Shown here: positions 17,793 to 26,979 of the stretch, one piece after another
Position numbering within the stretch: position 1 is the stretch's first letter
Layout: each line of letters starts with the position of its first letter
Origin: Candidatus Competibacteraceae bacterium
GTDB taxonomy: Bacteria; Pseudomonadota; Gammaproteobacteria; Competibacterales; Competibacteraceae
Direction: 5' to 3'
DNA: 64,000 nucleotides
Assembly (NCBI GenBank): GCA_016713505.1
Contig: JADJPA010000001.1
Span: 248,001 to 312,000, forward strand
Made by a program: the position numbers and the translations under genes
The notes under the pieces: generated by a model
Database searches by the model: none
Told to the model about the DNA's origin: nothing
Seen by the model: the letters and a program-made list of their open reading frames with translations, nothing else

Positions 17793-19223
17793 GTGAACGA
17801 CAAGCGTAATAAAGCCAAGCAACCGCAACCGGCAGCCGACGCCGGTTCTCACGCCGCTGACGTTTCGGCGTTGCTGATGCAAGCCATGAACTTGCACCGC
17901 CAAGGTAATTTGGTGGAAGCCCAGTCGCTTTACGAGCGGGTGTTGCGCAGCCGGCCGGATTTTCCCGAAGCGCTGAATTTTTTCGGGATTCTCCAGCAGC
18001 AGCGCGGCCAATCGACCCAGGCCGAACAGCTGTTGCGCCGGGCCATCCGCGTGGCTCCCACCTACGCATCCGCCCATACCAATCTCGGCAACGTCTTGAT
18101 CGTCCAACAGCGCCATGAGGACGCCATCGCCGCCTACCGGCAAGCGATCATCCTGCGGCCCGACGAGGTGGAGGCGTGCGTCAATCTGGGCGTCTTGCTC
18201 AAGGGGTTGGGCCGGTTGCCGGAAGCGTTGGCGGCGTATCAGTTGGCCAGCGAACGCCGACCCAACGATCCGGAAATCCAGTACCGGCTCGGCGCGCTGC
18301 TGGCGGAGGCGGGCCGAACCGAAGACGCGCGCGCGGCGCTCGACATCACCTTGCAAACCAACGGCACCCATCAAAACGCGCTGCTGCTGATGGGTACCGT
18401 GCTGCATCGCCTGAACCGGATCGAAGAGGCGCGGGAGGTCTTGGGCAACGCAGTGTTTCAATTGGGCGGCACCGAGAACGCCTTGGCTCTGTTGCAGCAC
18501 TGGCTCAAGTTGATGCCGGACGATCCGGTCGCCCAGCATCGGTTGGCGGCGTGGTTCGGCGCGGAGCAGCCGGCGCGGGCTTCCGATGCCTATGTGACCG
18601 ATTTGTTCGACCGCTACGCCGATCAGTTCGACCAACACCTGCAAAAGCTGGGCTATCGAGCGCCAGTCTTGCTCGGCGAACGGCTGGCCGAGGTTGCGGG
18701 CGCGGGAACCGGCCAATGGGCGGTGTTGGACGCGGGTTGCGGCACGGGGTTATGCGCGCCGCTGCTTAGGCCCTACGCCCGCCATCTGACCGGCGTCGAT
18801 TTGTCGTCCCGGATGGTGGACAAGGCGCGCGCGCGCGGCGGCTACGATGAACTGGTGGTGGCCGAGCTGACCGCATTTCTGCGGGAGCGCCAGCACGCCT
18901 ACGAGTTGATCGTCTCGGCCGATACCTTGGTTTATTTTGGAGACTTGCAAGCGGTTGGCGCGGCGACGGCCGGCGCGCTCCGGCCCGATGGTTGGCTGGC
19001 CTTTACGGTGGAACGGGCGGAGCCGGCGGCCGCCCCACAAGGCCATTCTCTGAACAAAAGCGGTCGTTACAGTCATACCGCTGGTTACCTAGAGCAAATC
19101 CTGACCGACAGCGGTCTAAGCGCGGTGACGGTGACCCCCGTCACGCTGCGCCAGGAGGGTGAGCAACCGGTGTTGGGTTATGTGGTGCTGGCTCGCAAGC
19201 TAAATCTTGCCCGAATTGATTAA
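17793..19223 (+). CDS. TPR-repeat SAM-dependent methyltransferase, second paralogue
   Basis: 476 aa from a GTG at 17793 with a GGAG ribosome-binding site 8 bp upstream. That start gives VNDKRNKAKQ, matching the charged beginning of the preceding paralogue; an in-frame ATG at 17766 lacks a ribosome-binding site. The N-terminal two thirds are TPRs (YASAHTNLGNVLIVQQRHED). The C-terminal methyltransferase has VLDAGCGTGLCAPLLRPYAR and LIVSADTLVYFGDL, nearly word-for-word as in the upstream gene. The pair therefore looks like an old tandem duplication. Substrate unknown. Confidence 0.85.
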   Translation: MNDKRNKAKQPQPAADAGSHAADVSALLMQAMNLHRQGNLVEAQSLYERVLRSRPDFPEALNFFGILQQQRGQSTQAEQLLRRAIRVAPTYASAHTNLGNVLIVQQRHEDAIAAYRQAIILRPDEVEACVNLGVLLKGLGRLPEALAAYQLASERRPNDPEIQYRLGALLAEAGRTEDARAALDITLQTNGTHQNALLLMGTVLHRLNRIEEAREVLGNAVFQLGGTENALALLQHWLKLMPDDPVAQHRLAAWFGAEQPARASDAYVTDLFDRYADQFDQHLQKLGYRAPVLLGERLAEVAGAGTGQWAVLDAGCGTGLCAPLLRPYARHLTGVDLSSRMVDKARARGGYDELVVAELTAFLRERQHAYELIVSADTLVYFGDLQAVGAATAGALRPDGWLAFTVERAEPAAAPQGHSLNKSGRYSHTAGYLEQILTDSGLSAVTVTPVTLRQEGEQPVLGYVVLARKLNLARID

Positions 19224-19337
19224 TTGGCTGGATTCTTGCCAGAGTCGACGCTATCTTGACTATCTTCACGCACCGGGCGGGTTTGATGTCCGCGCCAAGC
19301 GTTTTTCTTGGCTTCCCACTCCAGGAGATGGTCTTCA

Positions 19338-19601
19338 ATGGTCGAATTCGACGACGTTCGGCGGCTTGTCATCGAGCTGCTGCATTTGGACGACCGGACA
19401 GAAAAATTCGGCCCGGATACGCCGTTGTTGGGCAGCGTTCCGGAATTCGACTCGATAGCGGTGATCGCCTTGCTCAAGGCCATGGAAGATCGGTTTGGCA
19501 TTCAGGTCGCGGATGACGAGATCAGCGCCGAGGATTTTGAAACGGTGGGTAGGGTTTACGAGTTTGTTCAGGATCGGATGAGGGTGGCGGCGGGCGTTTG
19601 A
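19338..19601 (+). CDS. Acyl carrier protein
   Basis: 87 aa from the ATG at 19338, with an AGGAG about 10 bp upstream. It has the four-helix carrier-protein pattern and a phosphopantetheine attachment serine in PEFDSIAVIALLKAMEDRFG (the DSI motif). It is not the primary fatty-acid AcpP, which has a DSLD motif and sits in the fab cluster. Specialised ACPs like this serve polyketide, lipid or surface-glycan pathways. No ketosynthase or ligase is adjacent. It follows the two TPR-methyltransferases and is convergent with the YheT-like hydrolase. Confidence 0.85.
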   Translation: MVEFDDVRRLVIELLHLDDRTEKFGPDTPLLGSVPEFDSIAVIALLKAMEDRFGIQVADDEISAEDFETVGRVYEFVQDRMRVAAGV

Positions 19602-19692
19602 GGGTCGCCGGCTTCGCGCTGTTCCCGCCGCTTTGAAACCAGCGCCGGGAAAGCCGATCCCGACGCGCTGGCTGCTGTCGCGGTGTGAAAAG

Positions 19693-20655
19693 TCACCAGC
19701 ATTCTTCCAGAAATGCGGGAATGCGCCGTTCCAGCCAGTAATCGGCCCGCCACGGCCAACAACCGCCCACAAAACCGACATGGCCGCCGCCAGGGGTCAG
19801 CTCCAGCCGGACGCGAGCGGAAAGTTCCGTCGCGTCCGGTATGGCATCGGCCGTCATGAACGGGTCATCGCGCGCGTGCAAGATCAGGGTCGGCACCTGA
19901 ATCTGCCTCAGATACTGCCGGCAACTGGCGCGGGCATAGTAGTCTCCGACCCCGGCGTAGCCGTGCAGCGGCGCGGTGACCTGATCGTCGAAGGCGTAGA
20001 AATCCTGTAGTCCATTCAATTGATCCAGCCCTACCGGTCCATCGCTGCGGCGGCGGAATTTTGCCCGATAACCGCGCTTCAGCGCGCCGAGCAGATGGCG
20101 CTGGTAAAGGCGCGAAAAGCCGCTGCCCAAGCGGCGCGCGGCGGCATCGAGCAGGAAGGGTACCGAGACCGCCACTGCCGCGCGCAACGGCGGATCGGTT
20201 CGGGCCTCGCCCAGCCACTTGAGTAGCGCGTTGCCGCCCAGCGAGTAGCCGACGCCGGCCAGCGCTGTTGCGGGTTCGCGCTGGCGCAGCGCGTTCGCTA
20301 CGTAGGCGATATCGGCGGTATCCCCCGCGCAATAGCTGCGCGCCAGCCGGTTCGGACGCCCGCCACAGCCGCGAAAGTGCATGAACGCGCCACGCCAACC
20401 ACGCTGGTCGATGGCGGCCAGCAGCCCGCGCGCATAGTGGGAATCGCTGGAGCCTTCCAAGCCGTGCACCACCAGCACGATGGGTCCTCGCTCCCCCGCC
20501 GTCCACGCCAAATCCAGAAAGTCGCCATCCGGCAATTCCAGGCGCTCGCGGCGCAACGGCGGGCGCGGGCGGCGCCGGCACAACACCGGCCACAGGGTTT
20601 GCGCGTGCGGGCCGGGCAGCCACCAGGCGGGCTGAAAAACAGGCTGTTCGCTCAT
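19693..20655 (-). CDS. Alpha/beta hydrolase, YheT family
   Basis: 320 aa. It begins FQPAWWLPGPHAQTLWPVLC, the hallmark of the YheT/ABHD1-3 family. The nucleophile elbow is GVGYSLGGNALLKWLGE. The acid is in ILHARDDPFM, and the catalytic His is in TPGGGHVGFVGG. These are carboxylesterase-like enzymes of uncertain physiological substrate. It is convergent with the ACP gene. An outright esterase assignment is safe; the substrate is not. Confidence 0.9.
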   Translation of the reverse strand: MSEQPVFQPAWWLPGPHAQTLWPVLCRRRPRPPLRRERLELPDGDFLDLAWTAGERGPIVLVVHGLEGSSDSHYARGLLAAIDQRGWRGAFMHFRGCGGRPNRLARSYCAGDTADIAYVANALRQREPATALAGVGYSLGGNALLKWLGEARTDPPLRAAVAVSVPFLLDAAARRLGSGFSRLYQRHLLGALKRGYRAKFRRRSDGPVGLDQLNGLQDFYAFDDQVTAPLHGYAGVGDYYARASCRQYLRQIQVPTLILHARDDPFMTADAIPDATELSARVRLELTPGGGHVGFVGGCWPWRADYWLERRIPAFLEECW

Positions 20656-20866
20656 GGCGGTGACTGATTGAGCCGATCAAAACCAAGCGGGCAACGCGCC
20701 GGGACACGGTGGGTTGCTACCATCGCGAAGGCTCGCCCGAACCGATGCCTTGCGGAGGGCGCTCTGGCGGCCTTTTCCAATGGCCCATGGCACGGCCGGC
20801 CCGCTTGAAAGAGCGAGCACTGCGAAAACGCGCGGTTGTTGCATGGATCGCAACTGGCGCTGTCTG

Positions 20867-20904
20867 AAAAAAGCCAAGGTGCCGGCCATGCCGCGCCTTG
20901 GCTT
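20867..20904 (-). terminator. Rho-independent terminator downstream of glgB
   Basis: On the minus strand a nine-base-pair stem (AAGCCAAGG with CCTTGGCTT) encloses a 16-nt loop and runs into a TTTTTT tail. It lies 28 bp beyond the glgB stop, exactly where glgB transcription should end. The remaining gap up to the YheT-like gene (20656-20866) shows nothing else recognisable. Confidence 0.8.
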
Positions 20905-20931
20905 GAGAGGCGATAGTTTGCGGCGGCTTTA

Positions 20932-23235
20932 TTATCTGGGCGCCGCCGCGACCTCTGACGGGTTAACCGCTTCTTCGGCCGACGGTTCCACCGCTCCTGC
21001 AACGGCCGCCTGAGTTTCGGCCGGTGCCTCTAGTTCGGCGCTGGCTTCGATCGGTTCGGGTTGCGGCAGCGGGTCCGGCCGCAGGACGATACCGCCCAGC
21101 GGGGGTACGGTAAGGCAGATCGAATAGGGGTTTTCCATCCACGGCCGTTCCTCGGCGATCAACTCGATATCCCCGTTGCCGACGCCGCTACCGCCGTAAT
21201 AGTGGGAATCGGAATTGAGCACTTCCGTATACCGGCCCTGCCGTGGGACGCCAATCCGGTAGCCGTGGCGGGGCACCGGGGTGAAATTGACGATGACCAC
21301 CAGAAAATCATCATCCTTCTTGCGGATGTAGCTGACGATGGATTGCTCGGCGTCGTGGCAGTCGATCCACTGGAAACCCTGCCATTCAAACTCAAAGTGA
21401 TGCAGGGCCGCATTCGCGCGATACAATCGATTCAAATCCTTGACCAGCAATTGCATTCCTTGGTGGAAATGGTATTCAAGCACGTACCAGTCCAGGGTGC
21501 TGGCCTCGTTCCATTCGGTACCCTGGCCAAACTCCGTACCCATGAACAGCAGCTTTTTCCCCGGATGGGTGAACATATACGTATAGAGCAGCCGCAAATT
21601 GGCGAAACGCTGCCATTCGTCGCCCGGCATCTTGTAGAGCATCGACCCCTTGCCGTGCACCACCTCATCGTGGGAAAACGGCAGCATGAAGTTCTCGGTG
21701 AAGCAGTACAACATGCTGAAGGTCAGCAGGTCGTGGTGGTATTTGCGATGGATCGGATTCTGGGCCATATAGCGCAGCGTGTCGTTCATCCAGCCCATGT
21801 TCCATTTCAGGCTGAACCCCAATCCGCCGAGATAGGTGGGCCGGGTGACCTGCGGCCAGGAGGTCGATTCCTCGGCGATCACCAGGGCGCCGGGATGCTC
21901 GCTGTGGACGACGGTGTTCAACTCGCGTAGGAATTCGATGGCGTCTAGGTTTTCGCGCCCGCCGTATTTGTTCGGAATCCATTCCTTGCGCGAGTAATCC
22001 AGGTACAGCATCGAGGCCACCGCATCCACCCGCAGGCCGTCGAGGTGGAATTCCTCCATCCAGTACAGAGCGCTGGACAGCAGGAAATTTTTGACCTCAT
22101 AACGGCCGTAGTTGAAGATCAGCGTGCCCCAGTCGAGATGCTCGCCCAAGCGAGAGTCGGCATGTTCGTAGAGCGGCTCGCCGTCGAAACGCGCCAAGCC
22201 GTGAGCGTCCTTGGGAAAATGCGCCGGCACCCAGTCGAGAATCACGCCGATGTCATGCTGGTGGCAGTAATCCATGAAGTAACGAAATTCCTCCGGCGTT
22301 CCGAAGCGACTGGTCGGGGCATAATAGCCGATGGTCTGATAACCCCAGGAGCCGTCGAACGGATGCTCGGTGATCGGCAGCAGCTCGATGTGGGTGAAGC
22401 CCAGGTCCTTGACATACTCCACCAATTGATGCGCCAGCTCCCGATAATTGATGAACTCGCCTTCCCAGCCGCGCCGCCAGGAACCGAGATGGACCTCGTA
22501 GACCGACATCGGTTGGTGCAGCCAGTCGAAGCTTTTGCGCTTGTCCATCCATGCGCCGTCACCCCAGGTGTAGGTGTCGGGTTTGGGGACGATGGTGGAC
22601 GTGCTGGGCCGCATTTCGAAATGCTGGCCGTAAGGGTCCGATTTTAGGAAAACCACGCCGCTGTGGCGGTTGCGAAGTTCGAACTTGTAGAGATCGCCCG
22701 CGCAAAGGCCGGGAATGAACAATTCCCAGATGCCGCTGGCGCCGCGACCCCGCATCGGATGGCAGCGGCCGTCCCACCGGTTGAAGTTGCCGACCACGCT
22801 GACCCGCTCGGCGTTGGGCGCCCAAACCCCGAACAGCACGCCGGAAACGCCGTCCGCCACATGGGGGTGCGCGCCCAAGAAGCGGTAGGCGTGCCAGTGC
22901 TTGCCTTCGCCGAATAGATAAAGGTCAAAATCGGCGATTTGCGGTGGGAAACAATAAGGGTCGTAAGCCGTATATTCGTTATCGTCGGAATCGTGCCAAC
23001 TCAGCTGGTAGCGCTCGGGAACCTGCTTGGGCTTGCCGTGCCACTCGAAAAGATCGGTATTGGCGAGGCGCTGTAGCGGCAAGTCGCCCTCGGCGATTTT
23101 AACGTCTTTGGCATAGGGCAGATGGACGCGAACCACGAGCTCGTTATCTTGAGGATGCCGGCCTAGCAAAGCGAAGGGATCGTGATGGCGGGCTTCGATA
23201 AGTCGTTGTAGTTCTGGAGTGATTTTATGGCTCAT
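20932..23235 (-). CDS. glgB: 1,4-alpha-glucan branching enzyme GlgB
   Basis: 767 aa from the ATG at 23235; an AGGAAG ribosome-binding site 8 bp upstream decides this start over one nine codons earlier. It introduces alpha-1,6 branches into glycogen. Order: N-terminal CBM48-like modules (about 1-220), GH13_9 catalytic barrel with nucleophile in GLRVDAVASMLYLDYSR, acid/base Glu in LVIAEESTSWPQVTRP and the third carboxylate in PFSHDEVVHGKGSM, then the beta-sandwich C-domain ending PPLGGIVLRP. An Ala/Glu/Pro-rich tail of about 45 residues follows, beyond the usual family end. No other glg gene is adjacent. Confidence 0.96.
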   Translation of the reverse strand: MSHKITPELQRLIEARHHDPFALLGRHPQDNELVVRVHLPYAKDVKIAEGDLPLQRLANTDLFEWHGKPKQVPERYQLSWHDSDDNEYTAYDPYCFPPQIADFDLYLFGEGKHWHAYRFLGAHPHVADGVSGVLFGVWAPNAERVSVVGNFNRWDGRCHPMRGRGASGIWELFIPGLCAGDLYKFELRNRHSGVVFLKSDPYGQHFEMRPSTSTIVPKPDTYTWGDGAWMDKRKSFDWLHQPMSVYEVHLGSWRRGWEGEFINYRELAHQLVEYVKDLGFTHIELLPITEHPFDGSWGYQTIGYYAPTSRFGTPEEFRYFMDYCHQHDIGVILDWVPAHFPKDAHGLARFDGEPLYEHADSRLGEHLDWGTLIFNYGRYEVKNFLLSSALYWMEEFHLDGLRVDAVASMLYLDYSRKEWIPNKYGGRENLDAIEFLRELNTVVHSEHPGALVIAEESTSWPQVTRPTYLGGLGFSLKWNMGWMNDTLRYMAQNPIHRKYHHDLLTFSMLYCFTENFMLPFSHDEVVHGKGSMLYKMPGDEWQRFANLRLLYTYMFTHPGKKLLFMGTEFGQGTEWNEASTLDWYVLEYHFHQGMQLLVKDLNRLYRANAALHHFEFEWQGFQWIDCHDAEQSIVSYIRKKDDDFLVVIVNFTPVPRHGYRIGVPRQGRYTEVLNSDSHYYGGSGVGNGDIELIAEERPWMENPYSICLTVPPLGGIVLRPDPLPQPEPIEASAELEAPAETQAAVAGAVEPSAEEAVNPSEVAAAPR

Positions 23236-23588
23236 CACGTTTTCTTCCTGTTTTGTTGACAATGGAGGTCATGCCCGACCGTGATTGATGCGTCAACCGC
23301 AAAAGTCGGACGCAACGCGCGAGAAAACCGCGACATTGCTCGAAATCGGGAAACGGCAAGCGTTTTAATGTCCGCACCCGGTGTCGTTTGCATTGATGGT
23401 CTTTTACGCCGCGTGCGTCAGCCACCTTAGTATAACGCTGAATCCGTTAAATAAGGATTTTCCGTGAGGGTACTTACACGGAGCGCTTTTGAGTTCATCC
23501 TCAAGCACGCAGTCTGCTAAGATTAGAACCGTACCTTCTGTAATGATTAACTCTGTCTAGATACTAGAATGCATCCAAGGGACAACCC
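23236..23588. other. Divergent intergenic region between glgB and the haem lipoprotein
   Basis: 353 bp without a credible gene. It should hold both promoters. A TATACT box facing glgB lies near 23430-23440 on the minus strand without a good -35. A six-base-pair inverted repeat (TCCGTG ... CACGGA, 23461-23482) could be an operator or a weak hairpin. Nothing else is recognised. Confidence 0.4.
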
Positions 23589-23984
23589 ATGAACTCTCGT
23601 AAACTGGTTGCAACCGCGTTGGTTTTGGGGCTGGGCGTTCTGGTTGGTTGTTCCGCCGAACAGCCGACCAAAGTCGTAAGCTTCCAGAAGGACGTACTCC
23701 CGGTTCTGAAGGCGAGCTGCGCGGAATGCCATACTCCGCCCAGCGGCGAAGGCTATCAAAAGACCGGCCTGGCGGTGGACACGTATGACCACTTGATGAA
23801 GGGGACCAAGATGGGTCCCGTCATCGTCGCCGGGCAAAGCCTCAACAGCAGCTTGAACCGGCTGATCGAAGGGCGTTCCGGCGTCGATCCGTCCATCCGG
23901 ATGCCGCATGGCAAGGTCAAGCTGCCGGACGCGCAACTGGCCGCCATCCGCAACTGGGTGGATCAGGGCGCCAAGAACAATTAG
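23589..23984 (+). CDS. One-haem c-type cytochrome lipoprotein
   Basis: 131 aa. The signal peptide ends in a lipobox (GVLVGC, Cys21), so it is probably a membrane-anchored periplasmic lipoprotein. A single haem-c motif CAECH lies at 44-48, in the context FQKDVLPVLKASCAECH, the pattern of the planctomycete-type cytochrome C (PSCyt1-like) domain. A C-terminal LPDAQLAAIRNWVDQGAK helix closes the domain. A possible sixth ligand is the Met in RMPHGK. It stands alone between glgB and relA; its redox partner is not visible. A GC-rich inverted repeat after the gene (near 24029-24051) lacks a T-run. Confidence 0.8.
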   Translation: MNSRKLVATALVLGLGVLVGCSAEQPTKVVSFQKDVLPVLKASCAECHTPPSGEGYQKTGLAVDTYDHLMKGTKMGPVIVAGQSLNSSLNRLIEGRSGVDPSIRMPHGKVKLPDAQLAAIRNWVDQGAKNN

Positions 23985-24074
23985 GTCCCGCCACGCTCCC
24001 GCTGTGCTAGTCGGTCACGCCCTCCCTCGATCCGTGGGGGAGGGCATCAGACGGGTGGCTCTTCTCAGTCCGTC

Positions 24075-24088
24075 TATAATTCTATAAT
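24075..24088 (+). promoter_or_regulatory. Two TATAAT boxes upstream of relA
   Basis: Two perfect TATAAT hexamers at 24075-24080 and 24083-24088 lie about 100 bp before relA. Neither has a good -35 hexamer at 16-18 bp, so promoter activity is uncertain. Confidence 0.35.
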
Positions 24089-24180
24089 CAGCTTCGTCCG
24101 CTCGAACTTCCCCGCCTTTGCCGCGCCGAACTTCCGGCAGCGGTCCGTAGTCCATTCTGGATGTTTTTCTGGGGATGCTT

Positions 24181-26325
24181 ATGGTCAGTTCCAGGCAGAC
24201 CGCGCTGGCCGGCGCGGATTTCGATACTTGGCTGGATACGCTGCAAGTCCGGTGGTCGGCCACTCAAATCGAAACCGTCCGAAGCGCTTATGCGCTGAGC
24301 GGCGAGCCGGATTTGGCGGTCGCCGATCTATTGGCTGATTTGGGCGTGGATCACGAAGTGGTCGCCGCCGCGTTGCTGCACGAAGCAGTGGCGGCCGGAC
24401 GCCTCAAGCGCGAGCGGCTCCAGGACGCCTTCGGCCTCGCCATCACCCGCCTGGTGGAAAGCATCAGCAAGCTCGACACCATCGGCGAACTGCACCAGAA
24501 CAGCCCGCACGCCGGCCGCCAGTTGGAGAGCTTGCGCAAGATGCTGCTGGCGATGGCGCAGGATGTGCGGGTCGTGCTCGTCAAGCTGGCGATGCGCCTG
24601 TACACCCTGCGCCAGCTCGGCCGGTCGCCCGCGGAGGAGCGCCGGCGCATCGCCCAGGAAACGCTCGACATCTTTACTCCACTCGCCAACCGCTTGGGCA
24701 TCGGCCGTATCAAGTGGGAAATGGAAGATCTGGCCCTGCGCTACCTGGACCCGACGGTTTACAAGCAGATCGCTGCCGCGCTCGACGAACGCCGCGCCGA
24801 CCGGGAGCGCTACATCGCGCGAGTCATGGAGGAACTGCGTGATTTTATGCGGCGGGCCGGCATCCGCGCCGAGGTCAGCGGCCGGGTCAAGCATATCTAC
24901 AGCATCTGGCGGAAGATGCAGCGCAAGAAATTATCCTTCGAACAGATCTTCGACGTGCGGGCAGTGCGGGTGATGGTGGAGACGGTCAACGATTGTTACG
25001 CCACGCTCGGGGTGGTTCACGCCCATTGGAACCATATTCATCAGGAGTTCGATGATTACATCGTCCGTCCCAAGCCCAACGGCTATCAATCGCTGCATAC
25101 GGCGGTCGCCGGGCCCGAAGGTCGTCCGGTGGAGGTGCAAATCCGAACTCATGACATGCACCAAAATGCCGAACTGGGAATAGCGGCTCATTGGCGTTAT
25201 AAAGAGGGCGAGGTGAGCCCCGGCCAGATGGCCGAACAGCAGATTGCTTGGTTGCGCCAGATCCTGGAGTCGCGGGATGAGGATGCCGACGAGGGCGATC
25301 TGCTGGAACGCTTCAAAGCCGAGGCGTTTCAGGACCGGGTTTATGCCATCACCCCCAAGGGCGCCATCATCGAATTGGCGCAGGGCGCCACCCCGCTGGA
25401 TTTCGCCTATCACATTCATACCGAAATCGGCCACCGCTGCCGGGGCGCCAAGGTCAACGGCCGGATCGTGCCGCTGGGCTACGAGCTCAAGAACGGCGAA
25501 CAGGTGGAGGTATTGACGGCCAAAACCGGCGGTCCCAGTCGCGATTGGCTCAGCCCCCATCTGGGCTACGTCAAAACCAATCGGGCCAAGGCCAAAATCC
25601 GCCAATGGCTGTTCCAGCAGGATCAGGACAAGACGGTCGCCACCGGGCGCATCGCGTTGGAACATGAGTTTCAGCGGCTGGGGATCAAGCAGCTCAAACT
25701 GGAAAAAGTGGCCGACCGGCTCGGTTTTTCCAAACCGGAGGAATTGTTCGCGGCCATCGGCCACGGCGCCGTCAGCACCGCCCAGGTGATCGTCAGGATT
25801 CAGGATTTGTTGCCGCCGCCCGCCGCGCCCAAGGAAGACCCGATTTTCACCCGCAAGGCCAAAGCTCACGCTGTCAGCAAGGACAGCGTGCGGATTCGCG
25901 GCATCGGCCATCTGTTGACCCAGATGGCGCAATGCTGCCAGCCGGCGCCGTTCGAACCCATAGCCGGCTACACCACCCAGGGGCGGGGGGTGACCATCCA
26001 CCGTCAGGATTGCACCAACTTTCTCGGGTTGGCCGCCCAGCATCACGAGCGCGTGATCGAAGTGAGTTGGGGCGAGACGCCGGCCACCTATCCGGTGGAC
26101 ATCATGATCGTCGCCCACGACCGTGCGGGGCTGTTGCGCGACATTACCTCGATCCTGGCCAACGATCAGGTCAACGTGCTGGGAGCGAATACCCTCACCG
26201 ATAAGGGAACCACCATGGCTCGCATGGGGCTGACCCTGGAAATCACCGATGTGGTGCAATTGAGCCGGGTGCTCGACAAGATCGCCCAACTGCCCAACAT
26301 CGTGGACGCGTATCGCAAGAATTAA
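24181..26325 (+). CDS. relA: GTP pyrophosphokinase RelA
   Basis: 714 aa from the ATG at 24181, preceded by GGGGA; an ATG two codons earlier is also possible. The stringent-response synthetase makes (p)ppGpp on stalled ribosomes. The N-terminal HD region is degenerate (LLHEAV, no His-Asp pair), so hydrolase activity is unlikely. The synthetase has HIYSIWRKMQ, FDVRAVRVM and EFDDYIVRPKPNGYQSLHT; the EFDD signature marks monofunctional RelA rather than SpoT (RFKD). Then come TGS (AITPKGAIIELAQGATPLDF), a Cys-containing helix region (QMAQCCQPAPFEPIAGY) and a C-terminal ACT domain. Length is close to E. coli RelA. Confidence 0.95.
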   Translation: MVSSRQTALAGADFDTWLDTLQVRWSATQIETVRSAYALSGEPDLAVADLLADLGVDHEVVAAALLHEAVAAGRLKRERLQDAFGLAITRLVESISKLDTIGELHQNSPHAGRQLESLRKMLLAMAQDVRVVLVKLAMRLYTLRQLGRSPAEERRRIAQETLDIFTPLANRLGIGRIKWEMEDLALRYLDPTVYKQIAAALDERRADRERYIARVMEELRDFMRRAGIRAEVSGRVKHIYSIWRKMQRKKLSFEQIFDVRAVRVMVETVNDCYATLGVVHAHWNHIHQEFDDYIVRPKPNGYQSLHTAVAGPEGRPVEVQIRTHDMHQNAELGIAAHWRYKEGEVSPGQMAEQQIAWLRQILESRDEDADEGDLLERFKAEAFQDRVYAITPKGAIIELAQGATPLDFAYHIHTEIGHRCRGAKVNGRIVPLGYELKNGEQVEVLTAKTGGPSRDWLSPHLGYVKTNRAKAKIRQWLFQQDQDKTVATGRIALEHEFQRLGIKQLKLEKVADRLGFSKPEELFAAIGHGAVSTAQVIVRIQDLLPPPAAPKEDPIFTRKAKAHAVSKDSVRIRGIGHLLTQMAQCCQPAPFEPIAGYTTQGRGVTIHRQDCTNFLGLAAQHHERVIEVSWGETPATYPVDIMIVAHDRAGLLRDITSILANDQVNVLGANTLTDKGTTMARMGLTLEITDVVQLSRVLDKIAQLPNIVDAYRKN

Positions 26326-26335
26326 AGCGCGACCT

Positions 26336-26953
26336 TCAGTCCAGACGAGCCAGCAGCATCCGGGTTTCCCGCAACAACGGATTGCGCCGCAGCAACAAAG
26401 TCAGCCGGCCGCCGCCGCTTTGTCGCCACAAGGTGGCCGCGCGGATGCCCGCCAACAGCAGCGCGCGAATTCGGTTGGCGTTTTCGGAATTATTGAGGTG
26501 CACCGGATCGCCATTGACCATGATCCGAGGTGACAAGGTGCTGATATTCTTCAGGTACAGATCGGCGAAGCGGGCCACGGTATTGCTGTGATTGAGCGGG
26601 AAATGGGCCAGATTCTGCATGACTTCCTCCAGGCCGGCGCCGATGGCCTTCAGAAGGTCCGTGCGTCGCGCCAGCTTGCGTTCCAGGCCCAACAAGGCGA
26701 CGGCATAGCGGGTCAGCTCCATGTCTCGGGGGTTGCCGAGCTGTTGTTCCAGCAGGCGCAGGCCGGAACGCAGCCGCTGCAATCCGCCGTAGACGTCGCT
26801 GCTGCTGGCGGCGTCGATCTTGAGCAGGCTCTCCAGGCACGCCTCGCTATCCTCGGAATTGGCCTGGCCGCGACGGGCGATCTCGCGGACCAGTTCGGCG
26901 GCTTGCAACACGCCGGCGAGGGCGATGGCGCGGTCGTGATCGGTTTGAGGCAT
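26336..26953 (-). CDS. hflD: HflD-family protein
   Basis: 205 aa, the length of E. coli HflD (YcfC). It is an all-helical membrane-associated protein; in E. coli it affects lambda lysogenisation by binding CII, and its housekeeping role is unclear. Features: AIALAGVLQAAELVREIARR at the start and NANRIRALLLAGIRAATLWR near the end. It follows mnmA by 26 bp, the conserved gammaproteobacterial mnmA-hflD order. Ribosome-binding site weak. It is convergent with relA with only 10 bp between stops. Confidence 0.93.
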   Translation of the reverse strand: MPQTDHDRAIALAGVLQAAELVREIARRGQANSEDSEACLESLLKIDAASSSDVYGGLQRLRSGLRLLEQQLGNPRDMELTRYAVALLGLERKLARRTDLLKAIGAGLEEVMQNLAHFPLNHSNTVARFADLYLKNISTLSPRIMVNGDPVHLNNSENANRIRALLLAGIRAATLWRQSGGGRLTLLLRRNPLLRETRMLLARLD

Positions 26954-26979
26954 GGATTGGCGGGCCAGGCGAGCTTGGG

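Noticed and set aside
24931..26289. 452-codon open frame opposite relA
   Set aside because: Antisense shadow of RelA; His/Gln/Gly-rich translation without domains or a ribosome-binding site.
24175..26325. Reading this gene as bifunctional SpoT
   Set aside because: The HD hydrolase motif is degenerate and the synthetase carries EFDD rather than RFKD, both pointing to RelA.
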